Positions 26,401-34,632 of a stretch of DNA of 47,480 nucleotides are shown here, piece after piece. A program made the position numbers and the translations under genes. The stretch spans positions 1 to 47,480 of the forward strand of contig DJOT01000041.1 of assembly GCA_002439095.1 (NCBI GenBank), written 5' to 3'. Source of the stretch: Bacteroidales bacterium UBA6431. GTDB taxonomy: Bacteria > Bacteroidota > Bacteroidia > Bacteroidales > UBA932. The notes under the pieces are model-generated. The model searched no databases. It was not told the DNA's origin and saw only the letters and a program-made list of their open reading frames with translations. Every line of letters starts with the position of its first letter. The stretch's first letter is position 1.

Positions 26401-27140
26401 CGCAGTCTCTTAGGGTCGTCTATTGAAGCATTGGTGGTAAGGCATATCAGCCTGTCATGTGCCGGGCCGTCTTCTTTGCGCACAAAGTGCACGTCATTGG
26501 TGGCCACGACCTTGACTCCATGCTTCTCCGCAAGGGCGAAGATCTGCGTGCAATACTCCATCTGACGCTCATACAGGTCAAGCGACATCCCGGGCACCTC
26601 GGTCTTGTGAAGCATCACCTCTAGATAGTAATCCTCCCCGAATACCCTCTTGTGCCACTCGATGGCCTTGTCTACGCCTTCAGCATCGCCGGCCAGTATC
26701 CCGCGGGGTATCTCCCCCGCCATGCAGGCTGAGCAGCATATCAACCCCTCATGGTATTTCTCCACCACTTCATGGCTCACCCTGGGCTTGTTGTAGTACA
26801 TGCCTTCTATGTGCCCGGTGGAGACGATCTTCATCAGGTTGCGGTAGCCGTCGTAGTTCTTGGCCAGAAGGATGAGGTGATAGTACTTGCGATGCTCGTT
26901 GTCCTTGAGGTGGTGATCATAGTGCTGCGTCACATAGATCTCGCAGCCTATGACCGGCTTTACGGAGGGGAACTTCGCCGCCACGTCTTTGAAGTCCTTG
27001 ACACCGTACATGTTGCCATGGTCGGTGATGGCAAGGCCGGGCATGCCAAGCTCCTCGGCACGGGTGAACAGTTTCTTTATATCACTCATCCCGTCGAGGA
27101 TGGAGTATTGTGTATGGACATGCAGGTGTACGAAAGACAT
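23433..27140 (-). CDS. dnaE: DNA polymerase III alpha subunit
   Basis: A 1235-residue replicative polymerase of the DnaE type. The PHP domain opens with FVHLHVHTQYSILDG (H6, H8 and following), giving a firm start at 27140. The catalytic palm motif PDIDVDFDDAGR is near residue 445, and GPGRGSAAGSCVAYCL precedes it. A helix-hairpin-helix region (GLSGLKGFGDN) and a C-terminal OB domain (about 990-1080, RRVCVAGIVTDMK) follow. The PHP residues look largely intact, so pyrophosphatase or proofreading activity of this domain is possible. A -7 box lies only five bases upstream of the ATG. The stop touches the malQ stop. Confidence 0.97.
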   Translation of the reverse strand: MSFVHLHVHTQYSILDGMSDIKKLFTRAEELGMPGLAITDHGNMYGVKDFKDVAAKFPSVKPVIGCEIYVTQHYDHHLKDNEHRKYYHLILLAKNYDGYRNLMKIVSTGHIEGMYYNKPRVSHEVVEKYHEGLICCSACMAGEIPRGILAGDAEGVDKAIEWHKRVFGEDYYLEVMLHKTEVPGMSLDLYERQMEYCTQIFALAEKHGVKVVATNDVHFVRKEDGPAHDRLICLTTNASIDDPKRLRYTQQEYLKSEEEMSALFPDHPEALANTMEILDKVENYAIDRGHVLPKFQIEQSFLDNIDFYFDKYADIIENGKYEIVKDHDGREVSRSYRGDEFCRSVAFLCHLTYEGARERYGETLTKEQSDRIHFELMTISYMGFPDYFLIVQDFINWGRRNGVSVGPGRGSAAGSCVAYCLHITNLDPIRYDLLFERFLNPERISMPDIDVDFDDAGRYRVIQYVQEHYGADHISHVITFGTLAAKLAVKDVARISNLPLPESNRLTKMIPDKPIVVKENGEDKEYKPTLANSVKYIKELKNEYENGDPLVKEVLNYALQLEGCIRQTGIHACAMIIGRSNLTDYIPISLGTDKATGQEVWVSQYEGTKIEDVGMLKMDFLGLKTLSIIDRCLALVKKRFGDEIDIEKIPIDDPAVFDLYSRGDTKSIFQFESGGMKEWLIKLHPERFEDLIAMNALYRPGPMDYIPNFVAGKNDPSKITYDLPDMEEYLKETYGVTVYQEQVMRLSQKLAGFSKGKADKLRKAMGKKKKDVLDSLKASFMDGALAKGYPQQTLEKIWKDWEAFAKYAFNKSHATCYAWVSYQTAWLKAHYPSEFQASNLTQNTANMEEMKEIMADCRKSGIKVLSPDVNESEAQFSVNKQGDVRFGLSGLKGFGDNVVEAIINEREANGLFADLYDFVERMSAVLNRRSLETLIYAGAMDSFGLKRSQYFQTGKSGEFFIDELMRYATLYRNDEMDSASSLFGDIEELKPVRPEAPVSVGEEDVLAVLQKEKEFVGMYLSAHPLDRYRFEIENFASCQLSQLDSVIDECESQHTTRRVCVAGIVTDMKTITTKSGSPGAKVTLEDFDGNYEFALFGKDYQAFMPFMQPHTQLFIDGSVEERYFIKPEERAAGKSSPYTFKFKNVTLLGNVSEDMVTEFVLHIDSSRLSQDFRKQLVKLLKESKGKIPLIINLKDDTSGYKIDFRSKKFSVSVGQPLIDAVNRMQITYSFSRKQS

Positions 27141-27144
27141 GCCG

Positions 27145-27152
27145 CAAATATA
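27145..27152 (-). promoter_or_regulatory. -7 box in front of dnaE, possibly leaderless start
   Basis: TATATTTG on the minus strand (27152-27145) fits TAnnTTTG exactly and ends four bases before the dnaE ATG. Transcription would begin at or beside the start codon. No TTTG is found at the -33 spacing. Confidence 0.5.
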
Positions 27153-27159
27153 CGCAAAA

Positions 27160-27185
27160 CGTCCGACCTTTGAAGAGGCCGGACG
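27160..27185 (-). terminator. Terminator of secDF
   Basis: CGTCCGGCC and GGTCGGACG (minus strand, 27185-27177 and 27168-27160) form a 9-bp stem with one G-T pair and an 8-base loop, followed by TTTT. On the plus strand the same position is an A-C mismatch, so it is tuned for minus-strand transcripts leaving secDF. Confidence 0.75.
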
Positions 27186-27205
27186 CTTTTGATATTCAGA
27201 AAAAA

Positions 27206-30200
27206 TTACTTCTTGACAGCTGCCTTCTTGCGGGCGCGCATCGTGGCGTCGTACATGATAGGAGTACCGATCATGATTGAGGCGTAAGTACCGATGCAGA
27301 TACCGAGGCAGAGGGCCACTGACAGACCTCTGATGGACTCTCCGCCGAAGATCGCGATGGCGAGCATAGGCAGGAGGGTGGACACTGAGGTGTTGACCGT
27401 ACGGGTGAGGGTCGCGTTGAGTGACTTGTTCACAGTCTCCTTGAAGTCCTCGTTTGGATGCAGGCCGAGGTTCTCACGGATACGGTCGAATATGACCACA
27501 TTGTCGTTGATGGCGTATCCGATGATGGTTAGGATGGCCGCGATGAAGGTCTGGTCAACATCAAGGTTGAACGGCAGGATTCCGCTGAACAGGGAGAAGA
27601 AGCCGATGACGATGATGGAAGTATGGGCAAGAGATACCACACCGCCAAGACCCCAGGTCCAGCCCTTGAAGCGGATCGCGATATAACCGAATATCACGAT
27701 GAGCGCAAGGATGATGGAGATGAGAGCGTTGCGCTTGATGTCGTTGGCGATAGAAGCGCCTACCTTGTCGGAAGATATGATACCGTTAGGGTTGTCAAGC
27801 GTCGAAGTGAACTCGGAGAGTGTCAGATCTCCAGAATAGAAGCCCTTGAGTGACTCATAGAGCATACCCTCGATCTCGGTGTCAACCGCTGAAGACTCGT
27901 CCTTGAACTTGTAAGAGGTTGTGATCTTCATCTGGCTGTCTCCACCGAACTGCTTGACTTCCACTGAAGCTCCGCTCACATTGTCATCCTTGGCAGCAGC
28001 GGCCTCAAATACTTTGTTGGTCGCCTGACGGACCTCCTCAGCTGTCACCGGCTTGTCGAAGCGTACGACATAGGTACGGCCACCTGTGAAGTCTACACCA
28101 TAGGTGAAGCCCTTGAAGCACATGGAAGCGATCGCAATCACGATAAGGGCACCGGAGATGGTGTAAGACCATTTCTTGCCTGAAAGGAAGTTGATCTTGG
28201 TGTTCTTGAGGAAGTTTCTGGTGAACTTCGTCTCGAAACTGATGCTCTTGCCTGCATTGATGCGGTCATCGAAGATGAGGCGCGTGATGAAGATGGAGGT
28301 GAGCACGGAAGTGATGATACCGATGATAAGGGTCGTCGCGAAGCCCTTGATAGGGCCTGATCCGAAGAAGAAGAGCACGAGACCGGTGAGGAGGGTGGTC
28401 ACCTGACCGTCGATGATGGCGGAGTAGGCGTTGGAATAACCGTCCTGGACGGCCTTTCCAAGGCCCTTGCCGGCTTTCAGTTCCTCCTTTATACGCTCGT
28501 AGATAATCACGTTGGCATCCACCGCCATACCCATGGTCAACACGAGACCTGCGATACCCGGCAGGGTAAGCACAGCACCGAATGCGGACAGAGTACCGAA
28601 GAGGAGCACGACGTTGGTAAGCAGAGCGACATCAGCCACGAGTCCGGCACCCTTGTAGAAGAGCACCATGTAAAGGAGCACGAGGCAGAAGGCGATGATG
28701 AACGAAACGAGACCGGCGTGGATGGAAGCCGCACCGAGGGAAGGACCTACAACCTGCTCCTGAACGATTGTCGCAGGTGCAGGAAGCTTACCGGAGTTGA
28801 GCACGTTGGCAAGGTCGGTAGCCTCCTCGATGGTGAAGTGTCCGGTGATTGAAGATGAACCGCCTGTGATCTCGGTCTGCACGGTAGGATAAGAATATAC
28901 GGTACCGTCAAGAACAATGGCAACCTGACGGCCGATGTTCTCCTTGGTAAGACGTGCCCAAGTGTTGGCGCCCTCGGCGTTCATGGTCATGGAAACTCCA
29001 GGCTCGCCGCCGCGGCGGTTGTCATACTCCACGCGGGCGTTGGTCACAACTCCTCCGTCGAGCGGAGCCTTGCCGTCACGGGATGAGGCCTTGATGGCCA
29101 CAAGCTCGTAGATGTTGCTGTTCTGGATATAAGAAGTCGGCTTCACAGACCACATAGGGCGGAACTCGGCCGGGAAGAGGGCCGCGATCTCCGGCATGTG
29201 GAGGTACTGGTTGATGAGAGCCGTGTCTGCTGCGGCAGCAAGACCGATGCAGGCGTTGTCACGGAACTGTGACGGGGAAAGTACCGCAAAGAGAGGATTG
29301 GCCTTCTTATAGGCCTCTACATTGGCATTGTCAGCCTCTCCGCCCTGAGCTTTGATCTCCTGGGCCACGAGGTCATCTGATTCAGCACTCTCTGTGGCTT
29401 CGTCCACCACCTCTTCTTCGGCGCTGAGTGTCTGGGCGAGCACGGAATTGGCTTCCTCAAGGTAAGGGGCTATCTCCTGGCTGGCATACGTTGTCCAGAA
29501 CTCAAGGGATGCCGTACCCTGGAGCAGCTTGCGGACACGCTCAGGCTCCTTGACGCCAGGGAGTTCAACGAGGATGCGGCCTGTGTTGCCGAGTCTCTGG
29601 ATAGAAGGCTGGGTCACACCGAAACGGTCGATACGGTTACGCAGCACGTTGAACGAGTTGGCTACGGCGCTCTCGGACTCTTCGCGGATGACGCTGATCA
29701 CCTGATCGTCCGTAGACTCCGGCTTGATGCGGTCACGCATCTCGTAGGTGCCGAAAATCTGGGCAAGCCTCTGTCCTCCACCAACTTCTTTCCATGCCTC
29801 GGCGAAGAGGGAGATGAAATCGAGCTGGGAGTTGACGCTGCGCTCTTTGGCAAGGGCTATAGCCTTCTGGAATTCAGGAGCGGTATTGTTGCCCGCGAGA
29901 GCCTTGACAAGATCCTCGAGCTGCACCTGAAGCATGACGTTCATACCGCCCTTCAGGTCGAGGCCAAGATTGATCTCCTGATTCTGTACACTCTTGAATG
30001 TGTAGCCGAAATAGATTTTCTCCGTGGAGATGGAGTCCGTATAGCGACGGGCCTCTATCTTCCTGATGGAGTCAAGGTAGTAGGCCTTGTCCACGTCCGG
30101 AACTTCTGCGAATGCGGCAGATTTCTGCATCTCCGCCACAGCCTTGTCGGCAGCGGCGTTGGCCTTCTTTGTGCAGATGCTCGTCACGAGTGTGAATGAG

Positions 30201-30265
30201 AGCTGCCAAAGGCAGGCGAGAATGAGGCAGATAGCCACAAATCTGATAGCACCTTTACTTTGCAT
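27206..30265 (-). CDS. secDF: Fused protein translocase SecDF
   Basis: A 1019-residue inner-membrane protein from the ATG at 30265 (MQSKGAIRFVAICLI). The SecD half has NLGLDLKGGMNVMLQV, a large periplasmic domain with an acidic insertion near 300-330, and VLTMGMAVDANVIIYERIKEEL. The SecF half has YGVDFTGGRTYVVRF and IIGYAINDNVVIFDRIRENL. Twelve membrane segments are expected. SecDF uses the proton gradient to pull exported proteins through SecYEG, and the SecD-SecF fusion is usual in Bacteroidota. An upstream TTG at 30361 would add 32 residues and overlap the promoter, so it was rejected. Confidence 0.96.
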   Translation of the reverse strand: MQSKGAIRFVAICLILACLWQLSFTLVTSICTKKANAAADKAVAEMQKSAAFAEVPDVDKAYYLDSIRKIEARRYTDSISTEKIYFGYTFKSVQNQEINLGLDLKGGMNVMLQVQLEDLVKALAGNNTAPEFQKAIALAKERSVNSQLDFISLFAEAWKEVGGGQRLAQIFGTYEMRDRIKPESTDDQVISVIREESESAVANSFNVLRNRIDRFGVTQPSIQRLGNTGRILVELPGVKEPERVRKLLQGTASLEFWTTYASQEIAPYLEEANSVLAQTLSAEEEVVDEATESAESDDLVAQEIKAQGGEADNANVEAYKKANPLFAVLSPSQFRDNACIGLAAAADTALINQYLHMPEIAALFPAEFRPMWSVKPTSYIQNSNIYELVAIKASSRDGKAPLDGGVVTNARVEYDNRRGGEPGVSMTMNAEGANTWARLTKENIGRQVAIVLDGTVYSYPTVQTEITGGSSSITGHFTIEEATDLANVLNSGKLPAPATIVQEQVVGPSLGAASIHAGLVSFIIAFCLVLLYMVLFYKGAGLVADVALLTNVVLLFGTLSAFGAVLTLPGIAGLVLTMGMAVDANVIIYERIKEELKAGKGLGKAVQDGYSNAYSAIIDGQVTTLLTGLVLFFFGSGPIKGFATTLIIGIITSVLTSIFITRLIFDDRINAGKSISFETKFTRNFLKNTKINFLSGKKWSYTISGALIVIAIASMCFKGFTYGVDFTGGRTYVVRFDKPVTAEEVRQATNKVFEAAAAKDDNVSGASVEVKQFGGDSQMKITTSYKFKDESSAVDTEIEGMLYESLKGFYSGDLTLSEFTSTLDNPNGIISSDKVGASIANDIKRNALISIILALIVIFGYIAIRFKGWTWGLGGVVSLAHTSIIVIGFFSLFSGILPFNLDVDQTFIAAILTIIGYAINDNVVIFDRIRENLGLHPNEDFKETVNKSLNATLTRTVNTSVSTLLPMLAIAIFGGESIRGLSVALCLGICIGTYASIMIGTPIMYDATMRARKKAAVKK

Positions 30266-30301
30266 AAATATGGTCTTTAAAAAATTATCCGAAATAGTTC
30301 G

Positions 30302-30332
30302 CAAAGTTAGTATTTTTCTCAAAAGAAAGAAA
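30302..30332 (-). promoter_or_regulatory. Promoter of secDF
   Basis: On the minus strand TTTC (30332-30329), one base off the -33 TTTG box, is followed after 19 bp by an exact -7 box TAACTTTG (30309-30302). The ATG at 30265 is 37 bases further on. Confidence 0.6.
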
Positions 30333-30350
30333 CTTTGTGTCAGCTTTTTG

Positions 30351-30358
30351 TATATTTG
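30351..30358 (+). promoter_or_regulatory. -7 box of the nfeD-floA pair
   Basis: TATATTTG matches TAnnTTTG and lies 25 bases before the nfeD ATG at 30383. No TTTG is at the -33 spacing. It is divergent from the secDF promoter in a shared 117-bp gap. Confidence 0.55.
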
Positions 30359-30382
30359 CAAAACAACAAAAAACTCGTAATC

Positions 30383-30853
30383 ATGTGGTGGATAACGGCA
30401 GCTCTGATCTTTGCGGGCATACTCTTCATGCTCGTTGAATTGCTTCTCGTACCGGGAGTCGGCATCGGTGGAATATTAAGTCTCGCATCACTGTGCGCGG
30501 CGTGCTGGTACACATTTGTATACATCGGCTCAGGTTCTGGATGGACTGTGCTGGTCCTGGTGCTCATCCTGCTGGTTGTATCAATATGCATGGCTCTGAG
30601 AGCCAAGACATGGAAAAGATTTGAACTCAAGACCGAAGTCACTTCCAAGGTCAACGATGAATCTTCCTCCCTGCACCCCCACGACCGGGGGACGGCACAG
30701 ACAAGGCTCGCTCCCATGGGCACAGGACGTTTCGGTGATGTCGTCTGCGAAGTCAAGAGTTCAGACAATTCCATGATCGCCGCAGGAACTCCTCTGGAAA
30801 TAGTGACCATAGAGGACAACCAAGTGATTGTAAAACCTTTAACACAACAATAA
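30383..30853 (+). CDS. NfeD-like membrane protein
   Basis: A 156-residue protein from the ATG at 30383 (MWWITAALIFAGILFML). Two or three hydrophobic helices occupy residues 3-75. A soluble OB-fold like domain follows (about 95-153, with GRFGDVVCEVKSSDNSMIAAGTPLEIVTI). This is the short NfeD form, without the ClpP-like protease domain. It is encoded directly in front of floA, and in many bacteria such proteins partner flotillin-like scaffold proteins. Its stop TAA is directly followed by the floA ATG, so translation is likely coupled. Confidence 0.85.
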   Translation: MWWITAALIFAGILFMLVELLLVPGVGIGGILSLASLCAACWYTFVYIGSGSGWTVLVLVLILLVVSICMALRAKTWKRFELKTEVTSKVNDESSSLHPHDRGTAQTRLAPMGTGRFGDVVCEVKSSDNSMIAAGTPLEIVTIEDNQVIVKPLTQQ

Positions 30854-31798
30854 ATGAATCCTATCCTTCTGGCGGCAATCGTCATCGTGTCGCTCATCAT
30901 CATCCTGTGGTTCTTCCCGGTGGCACTGTGGTTTCAGGCCGTTCTCTCTGGTGTGTATGTATCTCTTCTTCAACTGGTTCTGATGCGTTGGAGAGGTGTC
31001 AACCCGCACACCATAGTGATGGCCATGATCACAGGCACCAAGGCCGGACTCACACTGAAAGTCAACGAACTGGAAGCCCACTACCTCGCCAAAGGCAATG
31101 TGCCGAAAGTCATCATGGCGCTGATCTCGGCCAACAAGGCCAACATCGCCCTGGATTTCAAGATGGCCTCAGCCATCGACCTCGCAGGCCGTGATGTGCT
31201 GGAGGCGGTGCAGATGTCCGTCAATCCCAAAGTCATCAACACCCCGCCTGTGACGGCTGTCGCCAAGGACGGGATCCAGCTCATAGCCAAGGCACGCGTG
31301 ACAGTGCGCGCCAACATCAAGCAGCTCGTCGGCGGTGCGGGTGAGGAGACCATCCTCGCCAGAGTCGGAGAAGGCATAGTGAGCAGCATCGGCTCATCCG
31401 AGTCACACAAGTCCGTACTCGAGAACCCTGACAGCATCTCCAAACTCGTGCTCAACAAGGGCCTCGATGCCGGCACGGCCTACGAGATCCTCTCCATCGA
31501 CATCGCAGACATAGATGTGGGCAAGAACATCGGAGCAGTGCTGCAAATGGATCAGGCAGATGCGGACAAAAACATCGCACAGGCGCGCGCAGAGGAGCGC
31601 AGGGCAATGGCGGTAGCCCTGGAGCAGGAGATGAAAGCCAAGGCCCAGGAGGCACGCGCCAAGGTAATAGAGGCAGAATCAGAAGTGCCGCTGGCCATGG
31701 CAGAAGCTTTCCGCAACGGCAACCTCGGCATCATGGACTACTACCGCATGAAGAACATCCAGGCGGACACCGACATGCGCGAGACCATCGCGAAATAA
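30854..31798 (+). CDS. floA: Flotillin-like protein FloA
   Basis: A 314-residue protein with an N-terminal hydrophobic hairpin (about 4-47), then the conserved FloA region VNPHTIVMAMITGTKAGL, an SPFH-like domain (VTAVAKDGIQLIAKARVTVRANI) and a helical, Ala/Glu-rich coiled segment (about 235-290, AQARAEERRAMAVALEQEMK). FloA forms membrane microdomain assemblies. It ends with a strong bidirectional terminator shared with ppiD. Together with nfeD it forms a two-gene plus-strand unit inside a minus-strand block. Confidence 0.95.
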   Translation: MNPILLAAIVIVSLIIILWFFPVALWFQAVLSGVYVSLLQLVLMRWRGVNPHTIVMAMITGTKAGLTLKVNELEAHYLAKGNVPKVIMALISANKANIALDFKMASAIDLAGRDVLEAVQMSVNPKVINTPPVTAVAKDGIQLIAKARVTVRANIKQLVGGAGEETILARVGEGIVSSIGSSESHKSVLENPDSISKLVLNKGLDAGTAYEILSIDIADIDVGKNIGAVLQMDQADADKNIAQARAEERRAMAVALEQEMKAKAQEARAKVIEAESEVPLAMAEAFRNGNLGIMDYYRMKNIQADTDMRETIAK

Positions 31799-31820
31799 CG
31801 CCGCAGAAACAATCGCATAA

Positions 31821-31856
31821 AAGAAGCCGGCAGGAAGTGATTCCTGCCGGCTTCTT
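31821..31856. terminator. Perfect 16-bp hairpin, bidirectional terminator
   Basis: 31821-31836 and 31841-31856 are exact reverse complements around a GTGA loop. The hairpin stands between the convergent floA and ppiD genes (20 bases after the floA stop). Its outer arm bases are AAGAAG/CTTCTT, so it can act on both transcripts, although the T-tract is short. Confidence 0.8.
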
Positions 31857-31874
31857 GATATCTATGACTATCTA

Positions 31875-33956
31875 TTAATAGAACCTCTCGCGGTTGTCCT
31901 TGACGTTGTCGTACTCGGACATCACGGCTATGATCATCTGCGAGAGATACTGACCTTTCTGAGAATTGAGGTTCTTGGCATCATCCTCCGTATAGAAGCT
32001 GCCTGTCTGACGATTGTTCACGCTCAGGACATAGACTCCCATAGAGCCAGGCACAGGGCCGTATACAGCGCCGTCCTTAGCTACAGAAGCAGCACCGAGA
32101 ACAGCAGGATCCACACTCGTGGAAGACAATGAGAGACCTTCATTGCGGTCAACTGTAACCCCAAGAGCATCAGCCACAGCATCAATGCTTGTAAGACCTT
32201 TAACTTTAGCAGCAACTTCGGAAAGTTTCTTAGACTGAACCTTCTCTGCATAGAGCCTTTCGTTGATGACAGGAGCTGCCTGCTTCAAAGAAGCGTAGCC
32301 CTCCTTGTGGACATCCTTTACTGCAGCGATGAAGAAGAAGTTGTTGTTGACAGTGATGATGTTGGAAGCTTTACCTGCCTTGTTGTCAAATATCCAACGG
32401 GTCACTTCCTTAGCCTGATCCACCGCGCCATAAGAGGAAGTAGCCTCAGTCACATTGAGAGAATGTGAATATACTTTGGTGGAGTCGACTGCCTTCTTGT
32501 AACCTTCATAAGAACCGTTTGCAAGCGTGGCGAAAGTGTTGGCTTCAGCATAATACTTGTTGAAAGTCTCCTTGCTTGCAAGGGCTGTCTTCTCGAGGAT
32601 GGCAACCTGTTTCTTCGCCACAGGCTTGGTCTTCTGAGATACCAGAACCACGTGAGTACCGTACTGGGTAGTGAGAACGAAAGGCTTGCCTACCTGAGCC
32701 TCTATGACTGACTCCATGCCTGGAATCATATAAGTCTGAGTCATCCAACCGATGCTTCCAAGCTCACCGTCTGCGGCGGAACCCTTGTCCTCTGAATAGA
32801 GAGAAGCAAGGTTGGAAAAGTTAGCACCGCTCTTGCCGAGTACACTCACGAGACTGTCGGCAGTATGCTTTGCGTTTGCTCCTACGAGAAGGATGTGCTT
32901 TACATACACTGAATCAGGGAGCATCTTGCTGTCCATCTCACGGGCTGCATAGAAAGTGTCGCCTGACTTGACAATCTGTGAAACTTTGTCGCCAGCGAAT
33001 ATCTGTGCGTTGAGTTCACTGTTGATCGTATTGAGTTCGCCCGCCTTATACCAATATGTAGAGAGCTGACGTTCTGAATTTTTCAGAAGGAAAGTCTTCA
33101 TATTGTCTGTAGTCGCAAATTCCTGATATGCGGCATCCATGGCCTCGCTGGTCTGCGCTACGTCCTCCGCAGAAGGAACAACCTCGAATACGACGTATTC
33201 AATGTCCCTGCTGGCGTTCTGCCTGAAGAACTTCTTGTGGTCGTTGTAGTACTTGCGGATCTCGTCGGAGCTTACAGTGATGGTAGAATCCTTGGTCATA
33301 GGGTAGTAAGCAAGGCACCAGTCTACATCAGCTGTCGTATTGCCGGCAGCAACGTCCATCTTAAGCTGAAGAGCGTTCTCGATATTGCTGGCATTGAAGA
33401 GAGCGCCATACTTAAGATAGTATTGCTGGTTATAGACAGTGTTCTGCAGATAGTTCCAATAAGTACGGAGCTGTCCCGACTGGTCGCTGTTGACATTGTC
33501 GATAAATGCCTTGAGCATGTCAGAAGAGAAATTGCCCGACTCATCGAGGAAGACAGGATTCTGAGCCATGACAGGGGAGAGGGTCTCGCCTGAAACCAGA
33601 GAAACCATCTCGTCTTCGCCGACGCATATCCCGGCCGCCTTGGCATTCTTGACGAACATGTATTTGTCAAGAAGACCCTGCCAAGCGGCATTCCTTATCT
33701 GACGCTGAGTCTGCTCGTTCTGTGAGGACGAGCCGGAAAGCATCTCATTGATTACCGTATATTTGTCCACATCTTCCTGAAAATCATTGTATGAGATGTT
33801 CTTGCCGGCAATCTTGCCGACATCATACTTTGATGACATCGAGTTCAATGCAGACTCCAAAGTTCCAGGATCGATAATGAACGAGAGAAGGGCCAGCGCG
33901 ATGATAATCGAGATCACGAGGCCAAACTTAACGCGTATTTTTTCAAGTACCGCCAT
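31875..33956 (-). CDS. ppiD: Periplasmic peptidyl-prolyl isomerase/chaperone (PpiD/SurA type)
   Basis: A 693-residue protein with one N-terminal membrane anchor (residues 12-28, FGLVISIIIALALLSFI), a SurA-N-like helical chaperone region to about 250, and a parvulin domain at about 353-450 (VYVKHILLVGAN, GELGSIGWMTQTYMIPGME). A long C-terminal helical part follows. PpiD-type proteins assist newly exported proteins near SecYEG. It follows lptC by 43 bases in the coaX-omp-TPR-lptC series and is probably the last gene of that operon. A separate promoter is not obvious in the AT-rich gap 33957-33999. Confidence 0.88.
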   Translation of the reverse strand: MAVLEKIRVKFGLVISIIIALALLSFIIDPGTLESALNSMSSKYDVGKIAGKNISYNDFQEDVDKYTVINEMLSGSSSQNEQTQRQIRNAAWQGLLDKYMFVKNAKAAGICVGEDEMVSLVSGETLSPVMAQNPVFLDESGNFSSDMLKAFIDNVNSDQSGQLRTYWNYLQNTVYNQQYYLKYGALFNASNIENALQLKMDVAAGNTTADVDWCLAYYPMTKDSTITVSSDEIRKYYNDHKKFFRQNASRDIEYVVFEVVPSAEDVAQTSEAMDAAYQEFATTDNMKTFLLKNSERQLSTYWYKAGELNTINSELNAQIFAGDKVSQIVKSGDTFYAAREMDSKMLPDSVYVKHILLVGANAKHTADSLVSVLGKSGANFSNLASLYSEDKGSAADGELGSIGWMTQTYMIPGMESVIEAQVGKPFVLTTQYGTHVVLVSQKTKPVAKKQVAILEKTALASKETFNKYYAEANTFATLANGSYEGYKKAVDSTKVYSHSLNVTEATSSYGAVDQAKEVTRWIFDNKAGKASNIITVNNNFFFIAAVKDVHKEGYASLKQAAPVINERLYAEKVQSKKLSEVAAKVKGLTSIDAVADALGVTVDRNEGLSLSSTSVDPAVLGAASVAKDGAVYGPVPGSMGVYVLSVNNRQTGSFYTEDDAKNLNSQKGQYLSQMIIAVMSEYDNVKDNRERFY

Positions 33957-33999
33957 TTTATCTTAAATTTTTAATTTTCCGATAGGGCTGCGAATTTAA

Positions 34000-34629
34000 C
34001 TATTTTTTTGGAAACGGGCCAATAAAATTCACAGAATCAATAATAACAGCCGTAGAATCCCTTACAGTCACCACATAGCCGTTGAACGGGCTGTTCAACT
34101 TTGCGTTCCTCATCCTGTCATCCGAGCGCATGCCATACCCTTGAGCAAACATGTCTCTGGAGTACATTTTGACATAGCAGTCTGTATATATCTCCTTCTT
34201 GCTGCTGTCCCAAAATATGGTATCAGTCTCCATCGTTTCCTGTTTCAAGACGTTATGGAGTATGACATTTCCATAAGCCTTCCATATCTCATCACCGGAT
34301 GAAGGGACTGTATGCTCAGCTTCATCTGCCACTATGACCGATTCAAGAAATCCTTCCTCGTTATAGCCGAATACTGATACACCATCAGGGAACAAGTCTG
34401 TCTTGACTCCATCCTTGTCATACCTCTCAAGTACTCCGGCCTCCATCCTCATCTCCATCTCTCCGTTCTTGGTCTGCACGGCAAACACATCCTGCACTTT
34501 CTGGACAGGAGCAGAACTCAAGTCAAGTTTTTCAGCCTCGGCGATTCCCTTGCTGCAGGAAACGAAATTACTGGCAACCACAAATGTGACTGCCAGTAAT
34601 TTCACTGATCTGATAGTCGAACAGTCCAA
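34000..34629 (-). CDS. lptC: LPS export periplasmic protein LptC
   Basis: A 209-residue lipoprotein or anchored protein: the signal KLLAVTFVVASNFVSC places the Cys at residue 25. The mature part has the beta-jellyroll pattern of LptC (VFAVQTKNGEMEMRMEAGVLERYD, IWKAYGNVILHNVLKQETMETDTIFWD and KEIYTDCYVKMYS). LptC passes lipopolysaccharide from LptBFG to the LptA bridge. The frame starts with TTG at 34629, three bases after the preceding stop. A GTG at 34605 directly before KLLAVTF would give a cleaner signal peptide, so the start is uncertain. Confidence 0.85.
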   Translation of the reverse strand: MDCSTIRSVKLLAVTFVVASNFVSCSKGIAEAEKLDLSSAPVQKVQDVFAVQTKNGEMEMRMEAGVLERYDKDGVKTDLFPDGVSVFGYNEEGFLESVIVADEAEHTVPSSGDEIWKAYGNVILHNVLKQETMETDTIFWDSSKKEIYTDCYVKMYSRDMFAQGYGMRSDDRMRNAKLNSPFNGYVVTVRDSTAVIIDSVNFIGPFPKK

Positions 34630-34632
34630 GTA

